From SIG607 sp045533195 (GTDB lineage Bacteria; Bacillota; Clostridia; Oscillospirales; Acutalibacteraceae), in contig JAZSHI010000024.1 of the NCBI GenBank assembly GCA_045533195.1, positions 12,803 through 76,802 on the forward strand: a DNA stretch of 64,000 bases, written 5' to 3'. Below, piece by piece: positions 1 to 8,520 of this stretch. Numbering within the stretch: the stretch's first letter is position 1; each line of letters starts with the position of its first letter. The notes beneath the pieces are model-generated. The model saw only the letters and a list, made by a program, of their open reading frames with translations. It made no database searches and was not told the DNA's origin. The position numbers were made by a program, and so were the translations under genes.

Positions 1-356
1 TAACTACTATCTATCATTTCATAGTTACGCTCAACGTAAGAGGCTCTGCCTGAGTTCATTATCTTTTCGGGATAATAGGTGTCCTCGTAGCTTTCAAGTA
101 AATAGTTTTTATAGCTGTCGCTTATATCGGGGTACTCTGCCCGTACATAAATTCGTTTTATGTGCGGGTATTTTTCTTTAATTTCGGTCACTGTTTCAAG
201 GCATAAACTGTTAAATCGGCTCTTGCTCCCGAAAAGAAAGGTGTCAACCTGCTTCTCTACAATCAGTTTTTCAATAATCGTTCTAAGTTTTATTTTTAGT
301 TCCTCGGTTTCATTAATGGTTCTGTGACCGAAAAAACAGCAGATATTTTTTAGCAT
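1..356 (-). CDS. SLOG-fold (DUF1273/YpsA-like) protein, 3' end outside window
   Basis: The reading frame starts at the ATG at 356 behind a TTGGAGGA ribosome site and stays open to the window edge, giving about 118 residues without the C-terminus. The N-terminus MLKNICCFFGHRT is the FxGHR entry of the SLOG Rossmann-like family, and the last visible residues RNYEMIDSS match the RNREMVDRADLI segment of the paralogue at 41568-42068. SLOG proteins are thought to bind nucleotide-derived ligands, but no reaction is known for this subgroup. It is divergent from a small XRE regulator with a 139-bp gap holding repeated AAGTAAA boxes, so repression by that regulator is likely. The family call is good; the function is unknown. 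Confidence 0.75.
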   Translation of the reverse strand, partial: MLKNICCFFGHRTINETEELKIKLRTIIEKLIVEKQVDTFLFGSKSRFNSLCLETVTEIKEKYPHIKRIYVRAEYPDISDSYKNYLLESYEDTYYPEKIMNSGRASYVERNYEMIDSS

Positions 357-368
357 ATACGTTCCTCC

Positions 369-417
369 AAGTAAATAATATTTTACTTATTATATATCAT
401 TATTCACTTAAAGTAAA
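369..417. promoter_or_regulatory. Putative operator boxes AAGTAAA between SLOG and XRE genes
   Basis: AAGTAAA lies at 369-375 and 411-417, and its reverse complement TTTACTT at 382-388. The first two form an inverted repeat around TAATAT next to the SLOG ribosome site. This is the layout of an XRE dimer operator. Binding is inferred, not shown. Confidence 0.45.
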
Positions 418-495
418 TATATCTGCAGTTATGTCTTATAATAATGCGCCTCATTTTTAGGTAAAATATATGTATAAAATGAGAGGTGCAAAATT

Positions 496-726
496 ATGAA
501 AACAGAGTTTCCTGAAAAATATATTACTCTTGGATTAAAGATTGCATATTATAGAAGGAAATCGGGCTTCACCCAAGAATATTTCGCAGAACTCATCGGT
601 AAAAGTTTAAGTTTTGTAGGTCAGGTCGAGGGTACAGGTACAGTTCGCGGCGTTTCTTTGGAAACTTTATTCAAAATTGCGCAGGTACTAAAAGTATCCC
701 CCTCCAAATTGCTCGAAGAAGATTAA
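496..726 (+). CDS. Small XRE-family HTH transcriptional regulator
   Basis: The 76-residue protein is almost only one helix-turn-helix domain (about residues 11-70): LGLKIAYYRRKSGFTQEYFA, then LIGKSLSFVGQVEGTG as turn and recognition helix, then the usual LFKIAQVLKVSPSKLLEED ending. There is no sensor domain. The ATG at 496 follows GAGAGGTG. It is divergent from the SLOG gene, an arrangement repeated at 41568-42526. By analogy with stand-alone XRE proteins it probably binds the shared intergenic region and controls both genes. An inverted repeat at 742-777 ends the unit. Confidence 0.8.
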   Translation: MKTEFPEKYITLGLKIAYYRRKSGFTQEYFAELIGKSLSFVGQVEGTGTVRGVSLETLFKIAQVLKVSPSKLLEED

Positions 727-741
727 GCTGTATATAACAAA

Positions 742-777
742 AAGCCATTTACACTCGGTTTCAAGTGTAAATGGCTT
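742..777 (+). terminator. Terminator-like hairpin after the XRE gene
   Basis: A 14-bp perfect stem (AAGCCATTTACACT with its complement) closes an 8-nt loop 15 bases after the XRE stop. The T run behind it is weak, so it may act in both directions between convergent units. Confidence 0.55.
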
Positions 778-923
778 AGTGATTTTTGGAACTTTTACTC
801 TTGCCTTGCCCACTTAAAACCGTCATTTTTTGCACAAAAACATGCATTGGCTTAAGTTTGGCTTATGGCTTACGATTTTAGCGGTTAAAAACCTCGAAAA
901 ACACAGTGTTTATGCGGTTTTTC

Positions 924-2429
924 TCAGTCCAAAGGTTTCATTGTGGGGAAGAGGATTACTTCTCTGATGGAGTCGGAGTTGGTGAGGAGCATTACGGCTC
1001 TATCGATGCCGATGCCCATACCGCCTGTGGGTGGCATACCGTATTCCATTGCGGTAAGGAAGTCTTCATCCAGCATTTCTGCTTCGTCGTCGCCTCGCTC
1101 ACGAAGTTCAAGCTGTTTTTCGAAACGCTGACGCTGAACGATAGGATCGTTAAGCTCGGAGTAAGCGTTTGCAAGTTCGCTGTGGCAAACAAAGAGTTCG
1201 AAACGCTCGGTAAGTCTCGGATCCTCGGGGGATGCCTTAGTAAGCGGAGAAACCTCAACAGGATACATTGTAATAAAGGTAGGCTGAATAAGTTTTCCCT
1301 CGACCTTTTGGTCAAAGCAGGCATAAAGAGCGTTACCCCAAGTTTTATCTGCAGTCTCGGCAAGTTCTACACCGATAGCCTCTGCCGCTTTAACAGCTTC
1401 ATTATCATCAGTAATAGCGCCAAAATCAATTCCTGCATATTCCTTAACAGCATCAACCATAGTAAGTCTGCGCCAACCGGGAGTAAGGTCGATTTTTTCG
1501 CCAAGCCATTCTACTTCATAGGTGCCGTGAATTTCTTTTGCGGCGCCGGAAATAATGCCTTCGGCAATATCCATCATATCGTGGAAATCAGCATAAGCCT
1601 GATAAAGCTCAACTGTAGTAAATTCGGGGTTGTGCTTGGGGTCCATACCTTCGTTACGGAAAATTCTGCCGATTTCATAAACCCTGTCCATACCGCCTAC
1701 AATAAGACGCTTTAAGGGAAGCTCGGTAGCAATTCTCATATACATCGGTATATTAAGAGTATTGTGATGTGTAACGAAAGGACGTGCAGCCGCACCGCCG
1801 ACAATGGTATTTAAAACTGGGGTTTCAACCTCAATATAACCCATATTGTCAAGGTAGCTTCTCATATATTTAATAAACTGAGAACGAACAACAAAGTTAC
1901 GCTTAACATCCTCGTTCATAATAAGGTCAACGTAACGCTGACGAAAACGCAAATCGTAATTGGTAAGACCGTGGAATTTTTCGGGAAGGGGCAAAAGAGA
2001 TTTTGCTAAAAGCTTAATAGCCTTTGTATGCAAAGAAACCTCGCCTGTTTTAGTAACGAAGGAGAAGCCCTCAACACCCACAATATCACCGATATCCATT
2101 TTCTTAAAGGCGGCATATTCTTCTTCACCAACGTCGTCACGTCTTATGTAGCACTGAATTGTGCCTTTTTTATCGGCAATGTGGAAGAAACTTGCCTTAC
2201 CCATAATACGACGGGACATAATTCTGCCTGCAACGTTATAGGTTTTTTCTTCGCCTTCGGTATATTCCTCTTTTATATCCTTGGAATTTCCTGTAACCTC
2301 ATACTTGGTTATTTCGAAAGGATCCTTGCCCTGCTCCTTTAAAGCAGCAAGTTTTTCGCGGCGAACCTTTAAGATTTCATTTAAATCCTGTTCCACTACT
2401 GCCTGATTTTGTACATTATTTTCTGACAT
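924..2429 (-). CDS. lysS: Lysyl-tRNA synthetase, class II
   Basis: Charges tRNA-Lys with lysine in the cytoplasm. The 501-residue length is normal for the class II enzyme. An OB-fold anticodon-binding domain (about 60-140) holds YNVAGRIMSRRIMGKASFFH; the catalytic core carries class II motif 2 around RIFRNEGMDPKHNPEF and motif 3 as GMGIGIDRAVMLL near the C-terminus. The ATG at 2429 is preceded by AGAGG. It lies 14 bases downstream of greA, the usual greA-lysS arrangement of Firmicutes, and is probably co-transcribed with it. Nothing looks damaged. Confidence 0.97.
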   Translation of the reverse strand: MSENNVQNQAVVEQDLNEILKVRREKLAALKEQGKDPFEITKYEVTGNSKDIKEEYTEGEEKTYNVAGRIMSRRIMGKASFFHIADKKGTIQCYIRRDDVGEEEYAAFKKMDIGDIVGVEGFSFVTKTGEVSLHTKAIKLLAKSLLPLPEKFHGLTNYDLRFRQRYVDLIMNEDVKRNFVVRSQFIKYMRSYLDNMGYIEVETPVLNTIVGGAAARPFVTHHNTLNIPMYMRIATELPLKRLIVGGMDRVYEIGRIFRNEGMDPKHNPEFTTVELYQAYADFHDMMDIAEGIISGAAKEIHGTYEVEWLGEKIDLTPGWRRLTMVDAVKEYAGIDFGAITDDNEAVKAAEAIGVELAETADKTWGNALYACFDQKVEGKLIQPTFITMYPVEVSPLTKASPEDPRLTERFELFVCHSELANAYSELNDPIVQRQRFEKQLELRERGDDEAEMLDEDFLTAMEYGMPPTGGMGIGIDRAVMLLTNSDSIREVILFPTMKPLD

Positions 2430-2443
2430 ATTTATCAGTCCTC

Positions 2444-2917
2444 TTATTTAGAAATAGCAACAATTTTAAATTCAATCTCACCGTCGGGAGTTTCTGCCTT
2501 AGCGGTTTCGCCAACCTTTTTACCAAGAAGAACCTTTCCTACGGGAGATTCATCGGAAATAAGTCCGTTACCGGGATCAGCTTCAGCGCTGCCTACCACA
2601 CGGAATTCCATTTCTTCATCAAATTCAATGTCAAGAACCTTTACTTTACTGCCGACAGTAACGGTTTTACCTGCGCTCTTCTTTTCGGCAATAAGCTCAA
2701 CGTTTTTGAGCATTCCTTCAAGCTCTACAATTCTTGCTTCGATTTTTGCCTGTTCATTTTTTGCTTCATCATATTCGCTGTTTTCGGATAAGTCACCATA
2801 ACCTCTGGCAACCTTGATTTTTTCAGCAATCTCGGTTCTGCCGGCGGTTTTTAAGTTTTCGAGCTCATCCTGTAATTTTTTGAGACCTTCCTCGGTAAGT
2901 TTAATTGCTTTAGCCAT
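2444..2917 (-). CDS. greA: Transcription elongation factor GreA
   Basis: Rescues backtracked RNA polymerase by stimulating cleavage of the nascent transcript. The 157 residues show the N-terminal coiled coil (about 1-75) with the acidic tip segment ARGYGDLSENSEYDEAK, which carries the catalytic acidic residues, and the C-terminal FKBP-like domain (about 80-157) with the DESPVGKVLLGKKVGE signature. I place the start at the ATG at 2917 because AGGTG lies at normal distance; an in-frame GTG nine bases upstream is less likely. First gene of a greA-lysS unit. Confidence 0.96.
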   Translation of the reverse strand: MAKAIKLTEEGLKKLQDELENLKTAGRTEIAEKIKVARGYGDLSENSEYDEAKNEQAKIEARIVELEGMLKNVELIAEKKSAGKTVTVGSKVKVLDIEFDEEMEFRVVGSAEADPGNGLISDESPVGKVLLGKKVGETAKAETPDGEIEFKIVAISK

Positions 2918-2982
2918 CTTGAACACCTCATAAAAAATTATTTATACATACCAATCTATTATATATAATTATGCACAAAAAG

Positions 2983-3723
2983 TCAATATAATTTATATCC
3001 CTCTTTGTAATCGCCGTAAATGGCGCGAACCTCCTCTTCACATTCGGTAAGAGAAAGAGTAGGCATTATCTTTAGTCCTGCCTTTGAACATTTTTTGCCC
3101 TCGATAAGCACAAGAAAGGGCGGCAAGGAAAATCGCTGACAGACAAATCTTATTCTTTTGGGCTCGATTTTCTTTTCGCTCATTTTACTGAGAATTTCAG
3201 TAAGCCTTTCGGGGCGGTGACAGATACAAAGACGTCCTGCAGTATTAAGCATTTTAAAGGCGGCATCAATTACGTCATCAATGGTGCAATCTGTTTCGTG
3301 ACGGGCGGTTGCCTCTATGCTGTCAGGATTTTTTATACCCGTACCGTCGGCAAAATAGGGCGGATTACAGGTAACAAGGGTAAATTTGCCCGTTTTAAGT
3401 TCGGTTGGCAAATCCCTTAAATCAGCAAGTATGGGGGTAAATTTGTCGGTAAGATTTCTTTCTTTAGCGGTTTTTTCGGCAAGGAAAATTGCTTCCTCGC
3501 TTATATCCACACCTACCGCCTTTTCCACCTTTTCATCCCGAAGCAACGCAAAGGGTATTATTCCGCAACCGGTACCCAAATCGACAAAGCTGTCCTTTTT
3601 CTTTGCATTTGCAAAGTTTGCCAGTAGCAGCGCATCGGTACCGAAGGCGTGATGCTTTGATACATAAAGGAAAGCCCCTTTTCTGTTTAGGGGCTCCTTT
3701 TTTAATTTTATGCTCTGGTCCAT
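2983..3723 (-). CDS. tRNA1(Val) A37 N6-methyltransferase-like protein (TrmN6/YfiC family)
   Basis: A 246-residue Rossmann-fold SAM methyltransferase. Motif I is FVDLGTGCGIIPFALL (about residue 45) and the N6-adenine motif is TCNPPYFADGTG (about 118), which marks amino-methylation of adenine in nucleic acid. Proteins of this family modify A37 of tRNA1(Val) in E. coli; the exact target here is inferred. The start overlaps the end of cysS by 16 bases, so the two are translationally linked, and it is the last gene of the T-box controlled cysE-cysS unit. An HSHPF-type pseudouridine or other activity is not indicated. Confidence 0.85.
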   Translation of the reverse strand: MDQSIKLKKEPLNRKGAFLYVSKHHAFGTDALLLANFANAKKKDSFVDLGTGCGIIPFALLRDEKVEKAVGVDISEEAIFLAEKTAKERNLTDKFTPILADLRDLPTELKTGKFTLVTCNPPYFADGTGIKNPDSIEATARHETDCTIDDVIDAAFKMLNTAGRLCICHRPERLTEILSKMSEKKIEPKRIRFVCQRFSLPPFLVLIEGKKCSKAGLKIMPTLSLTECEEEVRAIYGDYKEGYKLY

Positions 3724-5087
3724 TTTACACCCTGTGGAGTATCCTCTAATATGATACCCATTTCTTTAAGTTTATCACGGATAGCATCTGCTTCTTTGAA
3801 ATTCTTTTCTTTTCTTGCCTGAGTACGCTTTGCAATAAGCTCTTCAACCTCGGCATCAAGACTATCGTTTTTACGGTTATAAAGGAAACCTAAAACGCCT
3901 GTAAGTTCATCAAAGACCTCTGCCATAGCATTAAGAGATTCTTTTTTTGCCCCTGCATCAATAGCCATATTAATATCCTTTGCAAGTGTAAATACGGCAG
4001 CAAGTGCATCTGCAGTATTAAGGTCATCCTCCATAGCCTCGATAAACTCATTTTTATGAAGCTCAACAAATTCGGGTTTCTCGCCGCCGTCCTCTGCGTG
4101 AGAAAGGGCAAAATCAATTCTGTCTCTGCAGTTATAAAGACGCTCAAGAGCGCTCTTTCCCTGTTCGATAATATCAATGGAATAGTTTATGGGGCTTCTG
4201 TAATGAGAGGAAATCATAAGATAACGAATAGGCTCATAACCGAATTTTTCAGCAACGTCACGAACTGTAAAGAAGTTGCCCAGAGATTTACTCATTTTGC
4301 GGTTGTCAACGTTAATAAAGCCGTTGTGCATCCAGAAACGCGCAAATTCCTGACCGTTAGCGGCTTCGCTCTGCGCAATTTCGTTTTCGTGATGGGGGAA
4401 GATAAGGTCCTGACCGCCGCAATGAATATCTATGGTCTTGCCGAGATATCTGCAGGACATAGCGGAACATTCAATGTGCCAACCCGGTCTGCCTTCTCCC
4501 CAAGGAGAGTTCCATTTGGGTTCGCCCGGCTTTGCGCCTTTCCAAAGACAGAAATCCATAGGGTCTTCCTTAATTTCGCCTACGGCAATTCTTGCGCCCG
4601 ATTCAAGATCCTCAAGAGGCTGATGGGAGAGTTTTCCATACTCCTTAAACTTTTTGGCTCTGTAATATACGTCACCGCCCGATTCGTAAGCAAAGCCCTT
4701 TTCAATAAGGCTTTGGATAATCGAAATTATTTCATCGATATTTTCGGTGGCTCTGGGATGAACAGTGGCAGGTTTTACATTGAGTCCGTCAGAGTCGGTG
4801 CGAAACTCTTTTATGTAGCGTTCTGCTACCTCGGGCACAGTAATGCCCTCTTCATTTGCCTTTTTAATGAGTTTATCGTCAATATCGGTAAAATTCTGAA
4901 CGTATTTTACCTTTATTCCGCGCCACTCAAGATAGCGGCGCAAAACGTCGAAAACGCAAAGCGGACGGGCATTACCGATATGAATAAAGTTATATACGGT
5001 AGGACCGCAAGCGTAAATTTTTACTTCGTTTTCATCAATGGGAACAAATTCCTGTTTCTCTCGTGTTAAGGTATTAAATATTTTCAT
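3708..5087 (-). CDS. cysS: Cysteinyl-tRNA synthetase
   Basis: Class I synthetase that charges tRNA-Cys. The 459 residues carry the HIGH element as HIGNARPL (about 37), the zinc ligands expected of CysRS (CGPTVYNF at 27, CSAMS and HCGGQDLIFPHHENE near 205-235), and the KMSKS loop as NRKMSKSLGNF. The DALR and C-terminal helical domains are complete. It follows cysE by two bases and overlaps the methyltransferase gene. A Cys T-box upstream of cysE would couple expression of the whole unit to uncharged tRNA-Cys, so serine acetylation and cysteine charging rise together. Confidence 0.97.
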   Translation of the reverse strand: MKIFNTLTREKQEFVPIDENEVKIYACGPTVYNFIHIGNARPLCVFDVLRRYLEWRGIKVKYVQNFTDIDDKLIKKANEEGITVPEVAERYIKEFRTDSDGLNVKPATVHPRATENIDEIISIIQSLIEKGFAYESGGDVYYRAKKFKEYGKLSHQPLEDLESGARIAVGEIKEDPMDFCLWKGAKPGEPKWNSPWGEGRPGWHIECSAMSCRYLGKTIDIHCGGQDLIFPHHENEIAQSEAANGQEFARFWMHNGFINVDNRKMSKSLGNFFTVRDVAEKFGYEPIRYLMISSHYRSPINYSIDIIEQGKSALERLYNCRDRIDFALSHAEDGGEKPEFVELHKNEFIEAMEDDLNTADALAAVFTLAKDINMAIDAGAKKESLNAMAEVFDELTGVLGFLYNRKNDSLDAEVEELIAKRTQARKEKNFKEADAIRDKLKEMGIILEDTPQGVKWTRA

Positions 5088-5089
5088 AA

Positions 5090-5713
5090 CTATCGAATTC
5101 CTTTCTCTTCAAGTTCTTTAATACGTTGTTCAAGTCTGCAAATTTCCTGAGCAACAGGATCGGGAATGTGAATCTGGTCAAGGGGCTGAACCTTTTCGCC
5201 GTTACGTCTTACCACCCTTGCAGGAACACCCACAACGGTACAGTCGGGGGGAACCTCCTCAAGCACAACGGCACCTGCGGCAATTCGTGAATTATCCCCT
5301 ACTTTAAAGGGGCCAAGCACCTTAGCGCCGGCGCTTATCATAACATTGTTTCCAATGGTGGGGTGACGTTTGCCCGTATCCTTACCGGTACCGCCCAAAG
5401 TTACGCCCTGATAAATCAGTACGTCGTCGCCTATTTCGGTGGTCTCACCGATTACTATTCCAACACCGTGGTCAATAACAAGACGTCTGCCTATGGTAGC
5501 GCCGGGATGAATTTCTATTCCCGTTTTTCTTACACAGTCCTGAGAAATCCATCTTGCTATAAACTTAAAACCGTGTTTATAGAAAAAATGTGACCATCGG
5601 TGCATACGTATTGCCTTTACACCGGGATAAAGGAAAAATATCTCAAACCAGCTTCTTGCCGCAGGATCTCTTTCCTTTACCGCGCGAATATCTTCAAATG
5701 TTTTTATTAACAA
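5090..5713 (-). CDS. cysE: Serine O-acetyltransferase
   Basis: Makes O-acetylserine from serine and acetyl-CoA, the first step of cysteine synthesis. A helical N-terminal part (about 1-75) is followed by left-handed beta-helix hexapeptide repeats with DHGVGIVIGETTEIGDDV and YQGVTLGGTGKDTGKRHPTI, which carry the catalytic His/Asp and acetyl-CoA contacts. I take the TTG at 5713 as start (207 residues) because AAGGAGAG lies just before it and the family N-terminus begins here; the frame stays open further upstream through a REP repeat and terminator sequence, which cannot be coding. Two bases separate it from cysS. Confidence 0.94.
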   Translation of the reverse strand: MLIKTFEDIRAVKERDPAARSWFEIFFLYPGVKAIRMHRWSHFFYKHGFKFIARWISQDCVRKTGIEIHPGATIGRRLVIDHGVGIVIGETTEIGDDVLIYQGVTLGGTGKDTGKRHPTIGNNVMISAGAKVLGPFKVGDNSRIAAGAVVLEEVPPDCTVVGVPARVVRRNGEKVQPLDQIHIPDPVAQEICRLEQRIKELEEKGIR

Positions 5714-5745
5714 TACTCTTCTCTCCTTAAGTATAATAAATCTTT

Positions 5746-5773
5746 CGGGACGATGTGGGCATCGTCCCCTACA
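5746..5773 (-). repeat. REP palindrome in the cysE 5' leader
   Basis: A 9-bp stem GGGACGATG/CATCGTCCC with loop CCCA, flanked by GTA on the minus-strand 5' side. It is identical in core to copies at 23283 and 58826 and sits between the T-box terminator and the cysE ribosome site, so every cysE mRNA carries it. Confidence 0.85.
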
Positions 5774-6008
5774 AAAAAGCCTCTGATATTGCACAGCAAT
5801 ATCAGAGGCGAATAATCGCGGTTCCACTCCGTTTTATAACTTAAAACTTTAACGCAGTTTTACGTCTTTGGATACTAAAATTTCCCCAAAGAAGCTAACG
5901 GGCGCAATTCATTTAATCTGCTTTCCCGTATGCCCTTTCAGTCGGTGAGGCATACTCCCTGTCGGCGCAAGAAAAAACTACTGTTTCCCGAATCATCGCT
6001 TTTCTTTT
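5774..6008 (-). promoter_or_regulatory. Cys T-box riboswitch leader with terminator
   Basis: On the minus strand the conserved T-box segment reads GGAGTGGAACCGCG (around 5815-5830), followed by a terminator with a 14-bp-class stem GCCTCTGATATTGC and TTTTTT (5774-5811). In the upstream stem I region a GAATTGCGCC loop offers TGC, a cysteine codon, as specifier. Uncharged tRNA-Cys would pair with specifier and T-box bulge and switch the leader to the antiterminator, turning on cysE-cysS. The family assignment rests on T-box sequence, terminator, specifier and downstream genes together. Confidence 0.9.
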
Positions 6009-6013
6009 TTTAT

Positions 6014-6042
6014 ATTATATGCATTAAACCTGTTTTTGTCAA
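6014..6042 (-). promoter_or_regulatory. Consensus sigma-A promoter of the cys T-box unit
   Basis: Minus strand: TTGACA at 6042-6037, 17-base spacer, TATAAT at 6019-6014. Both hexamers are perfect, which fits an operon controlled mainly by attenuation. Confidence 0.9.
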
Positions 6043-6055
6043 GTGCACGTAAGTA

Positions 6056-6553
6056 TTATTCCATTTTCTCTTTTATATATTCTATTACTTCGTTAGGATT
6101 TATTTTAAGTCCAAAAGCAAATTCATTATATAAGATATTTTCTGCATTGGAAAAGGTTATCGCATCCACAGAATGAAGACGGTGTTTTGTTTTACTAAGC
6201 TCTTCGCCCTGAAGATAAATACAGCTTACCAGCCTGATAAGTGAATATAAATCGCCGGAGCGTATTATTTCCTTAAAAACTTCGTTTCGCTTATTATCGT
6301 CCTCTATCCAGCAAAGCGGCTCTTCTTTAGCCTTTAAAATTATTTCATCGATTTCTTTTTTATCGACGGCGTATCTGATTTTTCCAACCAGTTCTTCATT
6401 GTCGGATGGCACGTAAACAGCAGAGCCTTTTTGATAAACAGGTTTTAAAACAAAATACTCTCTTTCCTTACCCGCCGTATTCATTTTAATTACATCGGTG
6501 ATTTCACATACACCTGTAGTGCTATAGCTGACGAAATCTCCCTTTTTGAACAT
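6056..6553 (-). CDS. CarD/CdnL-family transcriptional regulator
   Basis: The 165-residue protein opens with the RNA-polymerase-interacting Tudor-like domain typical of CarD (FKKGDFVSYSTTGVCEITDV ... REYFVLKPVY ... VYVPSDN), then a helical C-terminal domain (about 75-165). CarD-type proteins bind the beta subunit and stabilise open promoter complexes. The ATG at 6553 is chosen over a GTG nine bases upstream because GAGGTGA is placed correctly for it. It is 57 bases downstream of pgsA on the same strand, but the gap leaves room for its own control. Confidence 0.85.
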   Translation of the reverse strand: MFKKGDFVSYSTTGVCEITDVIKMNTAGKEREYFVLKPVYQKGSAVYVPSDNEELVGKIRYAVDKKEIDEIILKAKEEPLCWIEDDNKRNEVFKEIIRSGDLYSLIRLVSCIYLQGEELSKTKHRLHSVDAITFSNAENILYNEFAFGLKINPNEVIEYIKEKME

Positions 6554-6610
6554 AAAAATCACCTCTGAATCTATTGTAGCATAAATTCAGAGGCCGATGT
6601 AAGTAAAATT

Positions 6611-7195
6611 TTATTTTGTTGTATTAACAAATTCTTTGTTCTGATAGAGATAAATGGCTCCCGAAATCACGCAAAGAACGGTACTTGCCCAAAGCACAAC
6701 GTTAAAGCCTATATCAAGTCCCTTTTCAATAAGTCCGCCGTCGACAAAGAACCATTCCTTTAGCTGTGCAAATGCAATGCCTAAAACTATAGCGGCAATT
6801 TGGGTTACGGTTTTAAGTTTTCCCCAAATATTTGCGGCAATAACCTTCTTGGTTTCACTGCTTACAACAATGAGTCTGAGGGAAGAAATAAGGAATTCTC
6901 TGAATAGAACGATAAATACTACCCATGTAATCTGCCAACCGATATTATGCGCAATAAAGCCTAAAAATGCAGAAGTAGTAAGCATTTTATCGGCAAGTGG
7001 ATCAAGGAATTTGCCGAAAGAGGTAACAAGGTTTCTTGCTCTTGCAATTTTGCCGTCAAGCATATCGGTAAATGCGGCAACGCCGAAAACTATGAGAGAT
7101 AGTAAATAGTGATTGGGAAATTCAATAAGCATAAGAGCCATAAATACGGGGGTTAAAATTATACGAAGTACAGTAAGTTTATTGGGCAGATTCAT
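6611..7195 (-). CDS. pgsA: CDP-diacylglycerol-glycerol-3-phosphate 3-phosphatidyltransferase
   Basis: Membrane enzyme that makes phosphatidylglycerophosphate. The CDP-alcohol phosphotransferase signature is present as DMLDGKIARARNLVTSFG followed by KFLDPLADK (about residues 44-72), with the three metal-binding Asp residues intact. About five hydrophobic segments follow. The ATG at 7195 and the GTG just upstream at 7198 are both compatible with AGGAG. It overlaps the end of rimO by about 17 bases, so translation is probably coupled. The length of 194 is usual for the family. Confidence 0.93.
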   Translation of the reverse strand: MNLPNKLTVLRIILTPVFMALMLIEFPNHYLLSLIVFGVAAFTDMLDGKIARARNLVTSFGKFLDPLADKMLTTSAFLGFIAHNIGWQITWVVFIVLFREFLISSLRLIVVSSETKKVIAANIWGKLKTVTQIAAIVLGIAFAQLKEWFFVDGGLIEKGLDIGFNVVLWASTVLCVISGAIYLYQNKEFVNTTK

Positions 7196-8516
7196 CACAC
7201 ATTTCTCCTAACAAATCATATTCTATTGAGTCGTTGACCGTCACGTCAACGAATTCTCCGAAATTAAGGGGGCGGGTTGCAAAGAAGAATATTTTTCCGT
7301 CAACCTCGGGCGCATCAAAGGGAGTTCTTCCGAAATAGCACTTAAGATAATCGTCATAGCCTTCAACTAAAACGGTTACCCTCTCACCGATTTTTTCTTC
7401 ATTTTTCTCGGCTGAAATTACCATCTGGTCATCCATAATTAAGGAAAGTCGGTCTTCCTTAGTCTGCGCATCTATTTGACCGTCAAAGGTGGCGGCAACG
7501 GTATCCTCTTCAGGCGAATAGGCAAAGCAACCGAGTCTTTCAAAACGGGTATCCTTTATAAACTGATGAAGCTCAGCGAACTGTTCCTCAGTCTCACCGG
7601 GGAAGCCCGTAATAAAGGTGGTGCGAAGGGTGATTCCCTCAACCTTGCTTCTTATTTTTTCAATAAGAGCGGTAATGCTTTTTCTGTCGCCTTTCCTATT
7701 CATTCTCTTTAAAATATCACCGTTAATATGCTGAAGGGGAATATCAAGATACTTAACGATTTTTTCATTTTCGTTTATTACGTTAAGTAGCTTATCGGTT
7801 ATTCTTTCGGGATAGGTGTATAAAACCCTTATCCACTTTAGTTTTTCGATTTTACTAAGTTCTTCAAGCAGTTCAGGAAGTTTACTTTCACCGTATAAAT
7901 CCTCGCCGTAAGCGGTAGTATCCTGCGCTACCACAACTATTTCTCTTACTCCGCCCTCAACAAGCTTTTCCGCTTCCTTTACACAGCTTTCAATGGTACG
8001 GCTTCGCATTTTTCCGCGAATCAGCGGAATTGCACAGTAAGTACAGCAGTTATTACAGCCGTCTGCTATCTTTAAATAGGCGGTAAAGGGGTAACTGCCT
8101 AAAATTCTTTCTCCGTCTAAACTTAAATCGGATTTTTTGCCAAAGTGATTTTTCTTTTTGCCGTCTAAGGCTTCACTAACGATTTTTGCAATATCCTTAT
8201 TTGAGCCTATGCCCACAACCACGTCAACCTCGGGAATTTCCTCGGTTATATCGTCCTTATAGCGTTCGGCAAGACAGCCTGTTACTATTAATGCCTTTAA
8301 ATTGCCTTCCTTTTTATAGGCAGCGGCTTCAAGGATGTTTTCAATAGCCTCTTCCTTAGCACTTTCTATAAATCCGCAGGTGTTTATGATTATTGCATCA
8401 GCCTCGGCTTCTTCTACGCCGATTATAAACCCTGCATCAGCAAGGCTTTTAAGCATTACCTCGGCATCAACCTGATTTTTGGGACAACCAAGGGATACCA
8501 TTGCTATTTTTTTCAT
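7179..8516 (-). CDS. rimO: Ribosomal protein S12 Asp methylthiotransferase RimO
   Basis: Radical-SAM enzyme that adds a methylthio group to an Asp of ribosomal protein S12. The N-terminal UPF0004 domain begins MVSLGCPKNQVDAEVML, with conserved Cys for one Fe-S cluster (C10, C46-type and C81-type positions visible as NTCGF and TGCLAERY). The radical-SAM motif is GCNNCCTYCAIPLIRG, and a TRAM domain closes the 445 residues. SLGCPKNQVDAE favours RimO over MiaB. It starts four bases after recX, whose GAGGAG end serves as ribosome site. Confidence 0.93.
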   Translation of the reverse strand: MKKIAMVSLGCPKNQVDAEVMLKSLADAGFIIGVEEAEADAIIINTCGFIESAKEEAIENILEAAAYKKEGNLKALIVTGCLAERYKDDITEEIPEVDVVVGIGSNKDIAKIVSEALDGKKKNHFGKKSDLSLDGERILGSYPFTAYLKIADGCNNCCTYCAIPLIRGKMRSRTIESCVKEAEKLVEGGVREIVVVAQDTTAYGEDLYGESKLPELLEELSKIEKLKWIRVLYTYPERITDKLLNVINENEKIVKYLDIPLQHINGDILKRMNRKGDRKSITALIEKIRSKVEGITLRTTFITGFPGETEEQFAELHQFIKDTRFERLGCFAYSPEEDTVAATFDGQIDAQTKEDRLSLIMDDQMVISAEKNEEKIGERVTVLVEGYDDYLKCYFGRTPFDAPEVDGKIFFFATRPLNFGEFVDVTVNDSIEYDLLGEMCDESAQ

Positions 8517-8520
8517 TTTT

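Noticed and set aside
906..1715. A 269-residue plus-strand open frame over lysS
   Set aside because: It is a mirror frame of lysS, with Cys/Phe/Asn-rich composition and no ribosome site. lysS on the other strand is certain.
4056..5069. A 337-residue plus-strand frame over cysS
   Set aside because: Antisense shadow of cysS without family motifs or start signal.
5714..5827. Upstream extension of cysE to give 245 residues
   Set aside because: The extra codons run through a REP palindrome and the T-box terminator; the TTG at 5713 has the ribosome site.
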